57,199 nt of DNA from Candidatus Blautia faecigallinarum (GTDB lineage Bacteria > Bacillota > Clostridia > Lachnospirales > Lachnospiraceae). Shown here in pieces: positions 17,968 through 26,094 of this stretch. Position 1 is the first letter of the stretch. Every line of letters begins with the position of its first letter. The stretch is taken from assembly GCA_019116385.1 (NCBI GenBank), contig DXBU01000183.1, positions 1-57,199 of the forward strand. Reading direction: 5' to 3'. The notes below the pieces were generated by a model. It saw nothing but the letters and a program-made list of their open reading frames with translations, made no database searches and had not been told where the DNA came from. The position numbers and the translations under genes are program-made.

Positions 17968-18926
17968 AGCTGCAGTGGAAAATAGGAAATGTGCAGATAG
18001 AAAATCCATTTGTGCTGGCCCCTATGGCCGGGGTGACGGACCTTCCTTTCCGGAAGCTCTGCAAGGAGCAGGGGGCCGGGCTGATCTGCATGGAGATGGT
18101 GAGCGCCAAGGCGATTTCCTTTCATAATAAAAACACAGAGGCCCTTATGGAGATCGATCCCGGGGAACATCCGGTATCTCTGCAGATCTTTGGGAGCGAG
18201 CCTGTACTGATGGGCGAGGTGGCCAGGAGTATTGAAGAGCGGCCCTTTGATATCCTGGATATCAATATGGGATGTCCGGTGCCCAAGGTGGTGAATAACG
18301 GAGAGGGCTCCGCCCTTTTAAAAAATCCCCGGCTGATCAGCGAGATCGTGAAAAGCGTATCTTCCGCAATAAAGAAACCGGTGACGGTAAAAATCCGTAT
18401 TGGTTTTGAGAAGGCGGATGTGGATGTCGTGGATATCGCCCGTAGAGTAGAAGATGCAGGGGCGGCGGCCATTGCGGTCCACGGCAGGACCAGAGAACAG
18501 TACTATTCCGGAAAAGCAGACTGGGAGGCTATCCGGAAAGTGAAGGACGCCGTTTCCATTCCGGTGATTGGAAACGGGGATGTGGATTCTCCGGAGAAGG
18601 CACAGGCCATGCTCTCAGAAACCGGATGCGACGGGGTGATGATCGGACGGGCAGTCCGGGGAAATCCCTGGATCTTCCGGGAAATGAACCACTATTTTGC
18701 CGCCGGGGAAAGGATGGCGCGGCCATCCAAAGAAGAGATCAAGGAAATGATCCTTCGCCATGCAAAGGCACAGATCGATCTGAAGGGAGAGTACTCCGGA
18801 ATCCGGGAAATGCGCAAACATGTGGCCTGGTATACAGCCGGAATGCCCCACAGCGCCGCTCTGCGCCGGGAATCCAATGAGATCGCAGGCTATGAGGAGC
18901 TGGAGCAGCTTCTGGAACGGCTGTAA
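17964..18926 (+). CDS. dusB: tRNA-dihydrouridine synthase (DusB type)
   Basis: A flavoenzyme that reduces specific uridines in tRNA to dihydrouridine using NAD(P)H. It is a TIM barrel with FVLAPMAGVTDLPFR (FMN-binding), catalytic Cys in INMGCPVPKV (about residue 100), a conserved VKIRIGF, HGRTREQYYSG, GNGDV and GRAVRGNPWIF (phosphate site), then the helical tRNA-binding domain. At 320 aa it is typical. It starts at ATG 17964 inside the stop of the preceding gene. Confidence 0.94.
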   Translation: MKLQWKIGNVQIENPFVLAPMAGVTDLPFRKLCKEQGAGLICMEMVSAKAISFHNKNTEALMEIDPGEHPVSLQIFGSEPVLMGEVARSIEERPFDILDINMGCPVPKVVNNGEGSALLKNPRLISEIVKSVSSAIKKPVTVKIRIGFEKADVDVVDIARRVEDAGAAAIAVHGRTREQYYSGKADWEAIRKVKDAVSIPVIGNGDVDSPEKAQAMLSETGCDGVMIGRAVRGNPWIFREMNHYFAAGERMARPSKEEIKEMILRHAKAQIDLKGEYSGIREMRKHVAWYTAGMPHSAALRRESNEIAGYEELEQLLERL

Positions 18927-18935
18927 TGGAAAACG

Positions 18936-19349
18936 TCATGTCTGGTCCGGGTTGAGGAGTGCTTCCAGCTCTTTGATCCGGGCCTCTTTTTGCGCGATGA
19001 TGTTGCTCTGCTCGGAGATAGTGTTGCTCTGCTCGGAGATAGTATTGTTTTGTTCAGTTATCGTCTCCTGCATTTGATCGATCATATACAAGACCGTATT
19101 TCGGTCCATTTCTTCCAATTCTTTTGAAAAAATCCCCATAATATCCTCCATATTTCTGCAGATTCTGTAAACATTCTCATACAGGGGCTTAAATTCCGGA
19201 AAACGTTCCAACAGAGTAAGGATATCTTCCGGGCTGTCGGATCCCAGAAATGTAAGCCAACCGTCCAATTTGTTCTGTATACCCTTATTGTGCAGATGTT
19301 CTTTGAAAATGTCAAGGGATATGAAGAATAATTTGGGCTCGTTTGACAT
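18936..19349 (-). pseudogene. 3' remnant of an Rpn-family PD-(D/E)XK nuclease/transposase
   Basis: The 137-residue C-terminal tail (SNEPKLFFISLDIFKEHL, LDGWLTFLGSDSPEDILTLL) resembles the region after the nuclease core of Rpn/PD-(D/E)XK transposase-like proteins. The N-terminal catalytic part is absent: upstream sequence in this frame is low-complexity hydrophobic and runs into the PBP promoter region. The tail ends in a coiled coil made by a 21-bp tandem repeat (TISEQSN units). It lies between dusB and the PBP gene, with 9 bp to the dusB stop. It is probably inactive; it could also be a short expressed relic. Confidence 0.6.
19001..19063. repeat. 21-bp tandem repeat, three units
   Basis: Two identical 21-bp units (19001-19021 and 19022-19042, beginning TGTTGCTCTGCTCGG) are followed by a diverged third. 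In the minus-strand frame each encodes a seven-residue coiled-coil heptad. This is a natural slippage site inside the Rpn remnant. Confidence 0.8.
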
Positions 19350-19437
19350 GGGCGATTTTAGAAAAAAACGACAAAATACAAAGAAACCCGTGTGATGGTA
19401 TATACTACCAGGATAGACAAAAATAAGGGGGATATTT

Positions 19438-21531
19438 ATGAGAAAAAGGAGAAGAAAAAAAATATCATTTATTCTGGTCCTTTGTGTGCTGGCCTTTCTC
19501 CTGGGAGGGATCCTGTTCAAAGGAGCAGAATTGCTGAAACAGCAGTCTTTTGAGAAGCCCAAAGAGATACTGAAGGAATATATGAGCTGTATCGACGCGG
19601 GGGACTATGAAAAAATGTTCAGCATGCTTTCTGCTCAGTCTGCGGAAGCCATTGGAGAGGAAGCCTTTATAGAAAGGAACTCCAATATTTATGAAGGGAT
19701 AGGAGCAAAAAATATCCAGATCCAGATCCCGGAGGAGCAGGAAGAAAAGGACAGAGTTTTTTATAGCTGCAGGATGGATACGGCGGCAGGGGAGATCCGG
19801 TTTGAGAACACTGCATCCTTTATAAAAGAAGATTCCGGATACAGGCTTTTGTGGGAAGACAGTCTCATTTTTCCACAGCTAGGCCCTGAGGACAAGGTAC
19901 AGGTGCTTACAGAGCAGGCAGAGAGAGGACGGATCCTGGACCGGAATGGAAAGGTACTGGCGGGAAAAGGCGTGGCTTCCTCGGTGGGCCTGGTCCCCGG
20001 GAAGATGACAGATCCCGAAAGTTCTATACGCAGCCTGGCGGAACTTTTGGGCATGGAGGAGGAAACCATTAAAGAGAAGCTTTCCGCTTCCTGGGTCAAG
20101 GAGGATTCCTTTGTACCCATTAAAACCATAGCCAAAGAAGGGATGCCGGATATCACAGATATGCTCCTGGGAGAAGCCTTTGCGGAGGAGGGCAGCCTGC
20201 AGGAGGCGCTGCTTCAGGTGTCCGGAGTAATGATCACAGACGTGGAGATCCGTTCTTATCCTCTGGGGGAGGCGGCATCCCATCTGGTGGGCTATGTACA
20301 GAGCGTGACGGCGGAAGACCTTGAGGAACACGAAGGGGAGGGGTATTCCTCGGGAAGCGTGATCGGAAGGAGCGGTGCAGAAAGCCTTTATGAAAAGGAA
20401 TTAAAAGGCCGGGACGGGCATAAGATCCTGATCAAGGACGAAACCGGGGAGAATAAAGCCCTTCTGGCTGTGTCACAGGTAGAGGACGGCCAGGACATCC
20501 GCCTTACCATCGACGCAGGACTGCAGGAAATGCTGTACCGGCAGTTTTCAGAGGACAAAGGCTGTTCGGTGGCAGTACAGCCCTATACCGGAGAGGTGCT
20601 TGCCCTTATCAGTACGCCCTCTTATGACAACAATGACTTTATCCTGGGAATGACGGATGAACAGTGGCAGGCGCTGAACGAAGACGAACAGATGCCTCTT
20701 TACAACCGTTTCCGCCAGACCTGGTGCCCCGGTTCTGTATTTAAGCCTGTTATAGGAGCGATCGGACTGGACCTGGGGGCCATCGATCCGGAAATGGATT
20801 ATGGAAATGAAGGAACAAGCTGGCAGAAGGACCCTTCCTGGGGAGAATATCAGGTGACCACTCTTCATGCCTATGAGCCGGTAAATCTGCAGAATGCGCT
20901 GATCTACTCGGACAATATCTATTTTGCCAAGGCGGCTCTGCGTATCGGCGGGGAGGGGCTGGAGACCGGGCTTAAAAAACTGGGATTTGGAGAGGAACTG
21001 CCTTTTGATATTGTCATGACGCCATCGCAGTACTCCAATACCGAAGGCATTGACGGAGAGATCCAGCTTGCGGACAGCGGATACGGTCAGGGGCAGATCC
21101 TGATCAATCCTCTGCATCTGGCATCTTTGTATACCGCTTTTTTAAACCAGGGGAACGTGATCAAACCCTGCCTTTTATACAAAGAAAACCCGGAACCCTC
21201 TGTGTGGCTGCCGCAGGCCTTTTCCCGGAGTGCGACGGAAACCATCCTGCAGGGGATGACCCAGGTGATCAATGATCCCAACGGTACCGGATATGGAATA
21301 CATAGAGAGGACGTCGCCCTGGCAGGAAAGACCGGCACAGCGGAGATCAAAGCGTCTGTGGAGGATACCACAGGAACAGAGCTTGGCTGGCTTGCGGTCT
21401 TTACCAGCGATCCGGATGCAGAGTCGCCGGTGCTGGTGGTCAGTATGGTGGAGGATGTAAAGGAAAGAGGCGGAAGCGGCTATGTGGTAGATAAGGTGAA
21501 GGGGGTTCTGGCAGAGTATTTTTCATCATAA
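19438..21531 (+). CDS. Class B penicillin-binding protein with MecA-like N-terminal domain
   Basis: A membrane-anchored D,D-transpeptidase for peptidoglycan cross-linking. Order: cytoplasmic RKRRRKK, one membrane helix (about 9-30), an NTF2-like MecA_N domain (EILKEYMSCIDAGDYEKMFSML onward, about 40-150), a PBP dimerisation region (ERGRILDRNGKVLA), then the transpeptidase with SVFK (nucleophile Ser about 433), SDN (about 491) and KTGTAE (about 631). At 697 aa it is the size of PBP2a/PbpA-type proteins. The MecA_N domain alone does not show beta-lactam resistance. The start has AAGGGGGATATTT. Confidence 0.93.
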   Translation: MRKRRRKKISFILVLCVLAFLLGGILFKGAELLKQQSFEKPKEILKEYMSCIDAGDYEKMFSMLSAQSAEAIGEEAFIERNSNIYEGIGAKNIQIQIPEEQEEKDRVFYSCRMDTAAGEIRFENTASFIKEDSGYRLLWEDSLIFPQLGPEDKVQVLTEQAERGRILDRNGKVLAGKGVASSVGLVPGKMTDPESSIRSLAELLGMEEETIKEKLSASWVKEDSFVPIKTIAKEGMPDITDMLLGEAFAEEGSLQEALLQVSGVMITDVEIRSYPLGEAASHLVGYVQSVTAEDLEEHEGEGYSSGSVIGRSGAESLYEKELKGRDGHKILIKDETGENKALLAVSQVEDGQDIRLTIDAGLQEMLYRQFSEDKGCSVAVQPYTGEVLALISTPSYDNNDFILGMTDEQWQALNEDEQMPLYNRFRQTWCPGSVFKPVIGAIGLDLGAIDPEMDYGNEGTSWQKDPSWGEYQVTTLHAYEPVNLQNALIYSDNIYFAKAALRIGGEGLETGLKKLGFGEELPFDIVMTPSQYSNTEGIDGEIQLADSGYGQGQILINPLHLASLYTAFLNQGNVIKPCLLYKENPEPSVWLPQAFSRSATETILQGMTQVINDPNGTGYGIHREDVALAGKTGTAEIKASVEDTTGTELGWLAVFTSDPDAESPVLVVSMVEDVKERGGSGYVVDKVKGVLAEYFSS

Positions 21532-21608
21532 GAAGGGGCGTCTGCGAGCCGCCCGGGGACCTGGTGTCCGTCATGGACGGAAAAGTGGGGAAGAATGACG
21601 CTGTATAC

Positions 21609-21637
21609 TTGACAATAGACATGGTTTTGAGTATAAT
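21609..21637 (+). promoter_or_regulatory. Consensus sigma-A promoter for greA-lysS
   Basis: TTGACA (21609-21614), a 17-bp spacer and TATAAT (21632-21637) match the consensus perfectly. The expected transcript starts near 21644, giving a leader of about 100 bases before greA. Such a perfect promoter fits high constitutive expression. Confidence 0.9.
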
Positions 21638-21746
21638 ACTAAAATTGTTAATATCCTAGTGATTCTCTGTCCTTTTTTGCAGAAAAGCAGTGTCCGGGAC
21701 GAGATATCCAACGGAAAACCGGGATGTTGAAAGGGAGTAAGGTATT

Positions 21747-22229
21747 ATGGAAGAAAAGAAAAACCTGCTGACCTATGCAGGACTTCAGAAACTGGAAGAA
21801 GAACTGCATGACTTAAAGGTAGTAAAAAGAAAAGAAGTTGCGGAAAAGATCAAGGAAGCCAGAGAACAGGGCGACCTGTCTGAGAACGCAGAATACGACG
21901 CTGCAAAAGATGAACAGAGAGACATTGAAGCACGTATCGAAGAAATCGAAAAAATACTGAAGAACGCAGAAGTTGTAGTAGAAGACGAGGTGGATTTTGA
22001 CAGGATCAACGTAGGCTGCAAGGTAAAGGTCCACGACTTTGAGTTTGAAGAGGACATTGAGCTGAAGATCGTAGGATCCACAGAGGCAAACAGCCTGGAA
22101 GGAAAAATTTCCAATGAGTCTCCGGTAGGAAAGGCTCTGATCGGCGCCCACAAGGGAGATACCATAGAGGTGGAAATGCCTTCCGGCGTGATGCGCTACA
22201 AGATCCTTGAGATCGAGAGAAACATTTAA
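21747..22229 (+). CDS. greA: Transcription elongation factor GreA
   Basis: It rescues backtracked RNA polymerase by stimulating transcript cleavage. The 160-aa protein has the N-terminal antiparallel coiled coil with the acidic tip in GDLSENAEYDAAKDEQ (Asp and Glu that reach the active site), and a C-terminal FKBP-like domain (VGKALIGAHKGDTIEVEMPSG). It has an AAAGGGAGTAAGGTATT ribosome binding site, a consensus promoter upstream and lysS 21 bp downstream, a common clostridial pair. Confidence 0.97.
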   Translation: MEEKKNLLTYAGLQKLEEELHDLKVVKRKEVAEKIKEAREQGDLSENAEYDAAKDEQRDIEARIEEIEKILKNAEVVVEDEVDFDRINVGCKVKVHDFEFEEDIELKIVGSTEANSLEGKISNESPVGKALIGAHKGDTIEVEMPSGVMRYKILEIERNI

Positions 22230-22250
22230 AATATTAAAGGAGGAACCAAG

Positions 22251-24191
22251 GTGGCAGAGCAGAAGAAGCAGGAACAGGATCTGAACCAGCTTTTAAAGGT
22301 ACGCCGGGAAAAACTGGCGGAGCTTCAGGAAAACGGCAAGGATCCCTTTAAAATAGTAAAATACGACGTCTCTCATCACAGCCAGGAGATCAAAAACAAT
22401 TTTGACAGCCTGGAGGGCAGTGTGGCGACGATCGCCGGACGTATGATGTCCAAACGTGTGATGGGCAAGGCTTCCTTTTGTCATGTACAGGATCTTCAGG
22501 GAACGATCCAGTCCTACGTGGCAAGAGACAGTGTGGGAGAGGAAGCTTATAAAGACTTTAAGAAACTGGATGTAGGCGATATCATCGGCATCCGGGGCGA
22601 AGTGTTCAGAACAAAAACAGGAGAAATTTCCATCCATGCTTCAGAAGTGACCCTGCTTTCCAAGAGCCTTCAGGTTCTTCCGGAAAAGTTCCACGGCCTG
22701 ACCAATACGGATCTCCGCTACCGTCAGAGGTATGTGGATCTGATCATGAACCCGGATGTAAAGGATACCTTTATCAAGCGATCCAAAATCCTGAGCGCCA
22801 TCCGTAAGTATCTGGGCGGACAGGGCTTTATGGAGGTGGAGACCCCCATGCTGGTGGCGAATGCCGGCGGCGCGGCGGCGCGTCCCTTCCAGACACATTT
22901 TAACGCATTGGACGAGGACTTTAAGCTCCGTATTTCCCTGGAACTGTATTTGAAGAGATTGATCGTAGGCGGACTGGAAAAGGTTTATGAGATCGGACGG
23001 GTATTCCGCAACGAGGGTCTTGATACCAGACACAATCCGGAGTTTACTTTGATGGAACTTTATCAGGCATATACAGACTATCACGGCATGATGGACCTGA
23101 CTGAAAATCTGTACCGTTTTGTGGCACAGGAGGTGCTGGGGACCACTACCATTTCCTATAATGGGATCGAGATGGATCTGGGCAAGCCTTTCGAGCGCAT
23201 CACCATGGTGGATGCGGTGAAGAAATATGCAAATGTGGATTTCAATGAGATCCATTCCGATGAGGAGGCAAAGGCTCTGGCGGCCGAGCATCATCTGGAA
23301 TATGCGGCTCACCACAAGAAAGGGGATATCCTGAACCTGTTCTTTGAGGAGTATGTGGAAGAACACCTGGTACAGCCTACCTTTGTGATGGATCATCCTA
23401 TTGAGATCTCGCCTCTCACCAAGAAAAAACCGGAAAACCCGGAATATACAGAGCGCTTTGAGTTCTTTATGAACGGCTGGGAAATGGCGAACGCTTATTC
23501 TGAGCTGAATGATCCTATCGATCAGAGAGAGCGTTTCAAGGCGCAGGAGGAGCTTCTGGCTCAGGGAGACGAGGAAGCCAATACCACCGATGAGGATTTC
23601 TTAAATGCCCTTGAGATCGGTATGCCGCCTACAGGCGGGATCGGCTTCGGCATCGACCGTATGGTGATGTTGCTGACAGATTCTGCGGCGATCCGCGACG
23701 TGCTGCTCTTCCCCACCATGAAGTCCCAGGGAGCGGCAAAGAACGAGGCAAACAATGCGGCACAGACCGGAAAGGCGTCAGAAGTATCCTGCCAGGAGGC
23801 TGCGGCTGTGAAGCTGGATCTCTCCAAAGTGAAGATCGAGCCTCTGTTTGAAGAGTTTGTAGACTTTGATACCTTCAGCAAGTCTGATTTCAGGGTTGTA
23901 AAGGTGAAAGCCTGCGAGGAAGTACCAAAGAGCAAGAAGCTTCTGCAGTTCACACTGGATGACGGAAGCGGCACGGACCGCGTGATCCTGAGCGGCATCC
24001 ACGAGTACTATGAGCCGGAGGAGCTGGTAGGAAAGACCTGTGTTGCCATCACGAACCTTCCGCCTCGGAAGATGATGGGAATTGATTCGGAGGGCATGCT
24101 GATCAGCGCGGTATATGAGTACGACGGACATGAAGGACTGAACCTGCTGATGCTGGATGACGGGATTCCGGCAGGTGCGAAGCTGTACTAA
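22251..24191 (+). CDS. lysS: Class II lysyl-tRNA synthetase with C-terminal tRNA-binding domain
   Basis: It charges tRNA-Lys. Order: an OB-fold anticodon-binding domain ([19 protein letters not shown]), class II motif 2 ([22 protein letters not shown]) and motif 3 ([13 protein letters not shown], about residue 465), then an Ala-rich linker and a Trbp111/EMAP-like tRNA-binding domain (about 530-646: [32 protein letters not shown]). The extra domain makes it 646 aa, against about 500 for the usual enzyme; in bacteria this domain is better known on MetG. GTG start at 22251 follows AAAGGAGGAACCAAG. No T-box leader is visible. Confidence 0.96.
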   Translation: MAEQKKQEQDLNQLLKVRREKLAELQENGKDPFKIVKYDVSHHSQEIKNNFDSLEGSVATIAGRMMSKRVMGKASFCHVQDLQGTIQSYVARDSVGEEAYKDFKKLDVGDIIGIRGEVFRTKTGEISIHASEVTLLSKSLQVLPEKFHGLTNTDLRYRQRYVDLIMNPDVKDTFIKRSKILSAIRKYLGGQGFMEVETPMLVANAGGAAARPFQTHFNALDEDFKLRISLELYLKRLIVGGLEKVYEIGRVFRNEGLDTRHNPEFTLMELYQAYTDYHGMMDLTENLYRFVAQEVLGTTTISYNGIEMDLGKPFERITMVDAVKKYANVDFNEIHSDEEAKALAAEHHLEYAAHHKKGDILNLFFEEYVEEHLVQPTFVMDHPIEISPLTKKKPENPEYTERFEFFMNGWEMANAYSELNDPIDQRERFKAQEELLAQGDEEANTTDEDFLNALEIGMPPTGGIGFGIDRMVMLLTDSAAIRDVLLFPTMKSQGAAKNEANNAAQTGKASEVSCQEAAAVKLDLSKVKIEPLFEEFVDFDTFSKSDFRVVKVKACEEVPKSKKLLQFTLDDGSGTDRVILSGIHEYYEPEELVGKTCVAITNLPPRKMMGIDSEGMLISAVYEYDGHEGLNLLMLDDGIPAGAKLY

Positions 24192-24217
24192 GAGTCTGAA
24201 TGAATAAAAAAAATATT

Positions 24218-24254
24218 ATCCCCCTTTTCCGGCGGTGTGCCGGGCGAGGGGGAT
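24218..24254 (+). terminator. Rho-independent terminator after lysS
   Basis: ATCCCCC and GGGGGAT form the outer stem and CCGG/CCGG an inner one. TGCTTTTA follows. It separates lysS from the convergent minus-strand XRE gene. Confidence 0.75.
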
Positions 24255-24259
24255 TGCTT

Positions 24260-24898
24260 TTATTCATTAGGTAAATCAGCTATCATTTCTTGAATATTAA
24301 TATCTTTAATGGATTCATTACTTGCCAAATCTAAAATAGTCTGTTTTTCATTTTCATACATGTGATTGATATATTCATGAAATTCCTTAATAGCCATGTC
24401 ATGAAAATATTCATCGTTAAAAATCGATTCAATTATATCTGTCATTTGGTTTTGTATATCATATTGAAACACTTTTTTGGCATTATAATTGTTGAGGCGT
24501 TGTTCTATTTTTGAGGTATCATGAGCGTTATCACTATAGATGACAATGTGACCAGCGTGATTTATTAAAGAGATGGACTCTACTAAAGAATGTAAAAAAT
24601 GAGGGCAATATATTAACATTTGATTTAAAGCATATAACTCCGCTGGTTTTAATTTTTCCAGACGCTCAATATTATCCATCGACAACTTAGTTATCTCCGA
24701 TGCAGATCCAACGACCTTTCTTAAAACATCTATGTCATTTTCTCCGGTAAGATAAGTGATATCGCATTCAAGAATATTGGCTATTTGGGAAACGATTTCT
24801 AAATTTGGCACGCGCACATTGACAGTATATGTAGATTCATAACTTTGCAAGGCTCTAGCCGTTATTCCTAATTTTTCCGCAAGCTGTTCTTGTGTCAT
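24260..24898 (-). CDS. XRE-type regulator lacking its first helix (5'-truncated)
   Basis: The 212-aa frame starts directly at MTQEQLAEKLGITARALQSYES, the second part of a Cro/C1 helix-turn-helix, followed by an unrecognised acidic C-terminal domain. In intact relatives about 10-15 residues (a helix ending in a KKRG-like stretch) precede this. Here AAA-AGA-GGT before the ATG still encodes K-R-G, but a TAA stop lies two codons further up, so the 5' end was probably cut off at about 24908. AGAGGT could serve as a ribosome binding site. The gene is visibly AT-richer than its neighbours, suggesting horizontal origin. DNA binding is probably impaired. Confidence 0.65.
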   Translation of the reverse strand: MTQEQLAEKLGITARALQSYESTYTVNVRVPNLEIVSQIANILECDITYLTGENDIDVLRKVVGSASEITKLSMDNIERLEKLKPAELYALNQMLIYCPHFLHSLVESISLINHAGHIVIYSDNAHDTSKIEQRLNNYNAKKVFQYDIQNQMTDIIESIFNDEYFHDMAIKEFHEYINHMYENEKQTILDLASNESIKDINIQEMIADLPNE

Positions 24899-24908
24899 AC
24901 CTCTTTTT

Positions 24909-25193
24909 TATGGAAGAAATCGCGGCGGTGATGTTGTAGCTTTATGGGCGCACGTTCGGAGTTGCAGCAACTGGGAGGCATTGAATGAAATAGCCGCTGT
25001 ATTTGGCATTTCTGCGGCTTTAAACGAAACGGATAGGGAAAATGTCGTTGCAAAAATTGAAGCACAGGAAGAACTTTGTAATAATCTGCTTGAAAGTCCA
25101 CACATCAAACCATTTAGTGAGTTTTGGTGCTGGCTAGTGAATTTGCGCCAAATGGTTTCATATCGTTTGGATTGTCTTTGTGGCATCGAGTAG
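24909..25193 (+). pseudogene. 3' fragment of an unrecognised accessory gene
   Basis: An open frame with no start enters from inside the XRE region and ends at 25193. Its sequence looks protein-like (GGDVVALWAHVRSCSNWEAL, NEIAAVFGISAALNETDREN, ENVVAKIEAQEELCNNLLES), so it is probably the 3' part of a gene fused here by deletion. Internal ATG 24981 could give a 70-aa product but has only a weak ribosome binding site. I recognise no family. It lies in the same AT-rich accessory patch as the truncated XRE gene. Confidence 0.4.
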
Positions 25194-25271
25194 GAAGGGG
25201 GCATGGCGGTTTCTTCTCCTACCTTGCGAAGCCGCCAGTAAATCCTAAAACAAAAAGGAGAATAGAACAAT

Positions 25272-25535
25272 ATGGAAAACGAAATGATTTTAAAAATTAT
25301 TGGGGTACAAGTTTATAATGGATTATCCCGATCTGGGGAGCCGTACAGTCTTTACACGTTAGATGTAGATCATGGCGGGGAGAAATGCAAGATTAAAACT
25401 TTTCTGGACAATGCAAGGCCCGGGGATTTTACTCAAATTGTAATTGGTACAAGAAAAAATATATACGGGGCAGAGTTTGCTGTTCTTGTGGAGCGGATCA
25501 TTCTAGCCGGTGAGATTGAAAATAATTGGAAATAA
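25272..25535 (+). CDS. Small hypothetical accessory protein
   Basis: An 87-aa protein with AAAAGGAG 10 bases before ATG 25272. It contains ILKIIGVQVYNGLSRSGEPY, YTLDVDHGGEKCKIKTF and FTQIVIGTRKNIYGAEF, and alternating hydrophobic residues suggest a small beta-rich fold, possibly OB-like. I do not recognise the family. It sits 65 bp before the promoter of the type I toxin module and after a gene fragment, suggesting a plasmid- or phage-derived remnant. Confidence 0.6.
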   Translation: MENEMILKIIGVQVYNGLSRSGEPYSLYTLDVDHGGEKCKIKTFLDNARPGDFTQIVIGTRKNIYGAEFAVLVERIILAGEIENNWK

Positions 25536-25599
25536 TATCGTTCGATACTTGACTTGTGAGAGAGAACAAAGTCACAAGCATTTTCATACATAAAATAAA

Positions 25600-25628
25600 T
25601 TGTCTGACTTAGCTAGATGTGCTATACT
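25600..25628 (+). promoter_or_regulatory. Promoter of holin-like toxin mRNA
   Basis: TTGTCT (25600-25605), a 17-bp spacer and TATACT (25623-25628). The expected start near 25635 gives an 87-base structured leader before the toxin ATG at 25722. Confidence 0.75.
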
Positions 25629-25658
25629 ATCTGCACGGAAAGTCAGAGCGCATAAAGG

Positions 25659-25713
25659 CGGCCTACCCTCCACTTATCGGAGGGGCAAACCCTCCAGACG
25701 AAAGAAAGGAGGG
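25659..25713 (+). promoter_or_regulatory. Structured leader that can mask the toxin ribosome binding site
   Basis: Four boxes alternate: CCCTCC (25666-25671), GGAGGG (25679-25684), CCCTCC (25690-25695) and GGAGGG (25708-25713). The last is the Shine-Dalgarno sequence itself, so the third or first box can pair with it. In addition CGGCCTACCC (25659-25668) is perfectly complementary to GGGTAGGCCG (25872-25881) in the transcript's terminator, allowing long-range 5'-3' pairing as known for type I toxin mRNAs. The regulatory role is inference. Confidence 0.6.
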
Positions 25714-25721
25714 CGATGCCG

Positions 25722-25814
25722 ATGAACATTACATACTCGGATTTAATCCAGTCAATGATATTCATTGTCGCTCTTGTTGGTCTTTGTTATGAGATCTTCA
25801 AGGGAAAGAAGTAG
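25722..25814 (+). CDS. Putative holin-like toxin peptide of a type I toxin-antitoxin system
   Basis: A 30-residue peptide (MNITYSDLIQ, then one hydrophobic helix IFIVALVGLCY, then a basic FKGKK tail), too short for usual gene calling. This acidic/polar head, single membrane span and lysine tail match the putative holin-like toxin family (Hol_Tox, related to TxpA/BsrG-type peptides), which damages the membrane when over-expressed. ATG 25722 is 9 bases after AAGGAGG; an in-frame ATG at 25716 is too close but would add two residues. Promoter, masked ribosome binding site, terminator and a convergent antisense promoter surround it. Confidence 0.75.
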   Translation: MNITYSDLIQSMIFIVALVGLCYEIFKGKK

Positions 25815-25906
25815 CCGCCCACTACTGCCAATAGTGAACGGCTGTGTAAAACAGTTATCGTAATTATTTGGGGGTAGGCCGTGTGCTTCTGGCTTTCCCT
25901 TTTTCT
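25800..25906 (-). ncRNA. Predicted antisense RNA (type I antitoxin)
   Basis: A good minus-strand promoter (25913-25941) would start an RNA near 25906 that runs back across the toxin terminator and the last codons of the toxin mRNA. The hairpin with arms AGCCG/CGGCT and CACTA/TAGTG (25813-25843) is followed on the minus strand by a pyrimidine-rich stretch and may end it, giving about 100 bases. Convergent overlap at the 3' end is the arrangement of txpA/RatA and bsrG/SR4 in Bacillus. The end point is a guess. Confidence 0.55.
25872..25904 (+). terminator. Terminator of the toxin mRNA
   Basis: GGGTAGGCC and GGCTTTCCC form a nine-position stem with one U-U mismatch and one G-U pair, a 10-base loop and then TTTTT. 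Its 5' arm is also complementary to the leader box at 25659-25668. Confidence 0.75.
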
Positions 25907-25912
25907 AGTATC

Positions 25913-25941
25913 AATATAGCATATCCCGAACCGGCTTTCAA
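25913..25941 (-). promoter_or_regulatory. Promoter of the antisense RNA
   Basis: On the minus strand TTGAAA (25941-25936), a 17-bp spacer and TATATT (25918-25913). This is closer to consensus than the toxin promoter, fitting an antitoxin RNA made in excess. Confidence 0.7.
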
Positions 25942-26015
25942 GACTTATCTTCTTTATCAGGCTTTATCCGGTGGGAACATGCCTGACTTGACTTCAGGAA
26001 TCTCTTAAAAGCAAG

Positions 26016-26044
26016 TGACAAGCCGGAGCCATACTGCTATAATT
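26016..26044 (+). promoter_or_regulatory. Promoter of the two-component/ABC operon
   Basis: GTGACA (26016-26021), a 17-bp spacer and TATAAT (26039-26044), 50 bp before the response-regulator start. Confidence 0.65.
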
Positions 26045-26094
26045 TATGAAGACTTAAAATACAGCAAAGAGATCAGGCATCAGGAGGCAGAAGA

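Noticed and set aside
19001..19063. Possible CRISPR-like repeats
   Set aside because: Units are directly adjacent without spacers and encode coiled-coil heptads.
22050..22260. Possible T-box or riboswitch before lysS
   Set aside because: Only 21 bp separate greA and lysS, and the greA leader shows no T-box (TGGNACCGCG-like) sequence.
24260..26000. Complete prophage or integrative element
   Set aside because: No integrase, relaxase, capsid or attachment repeats; only remnants and the toxin module are present.
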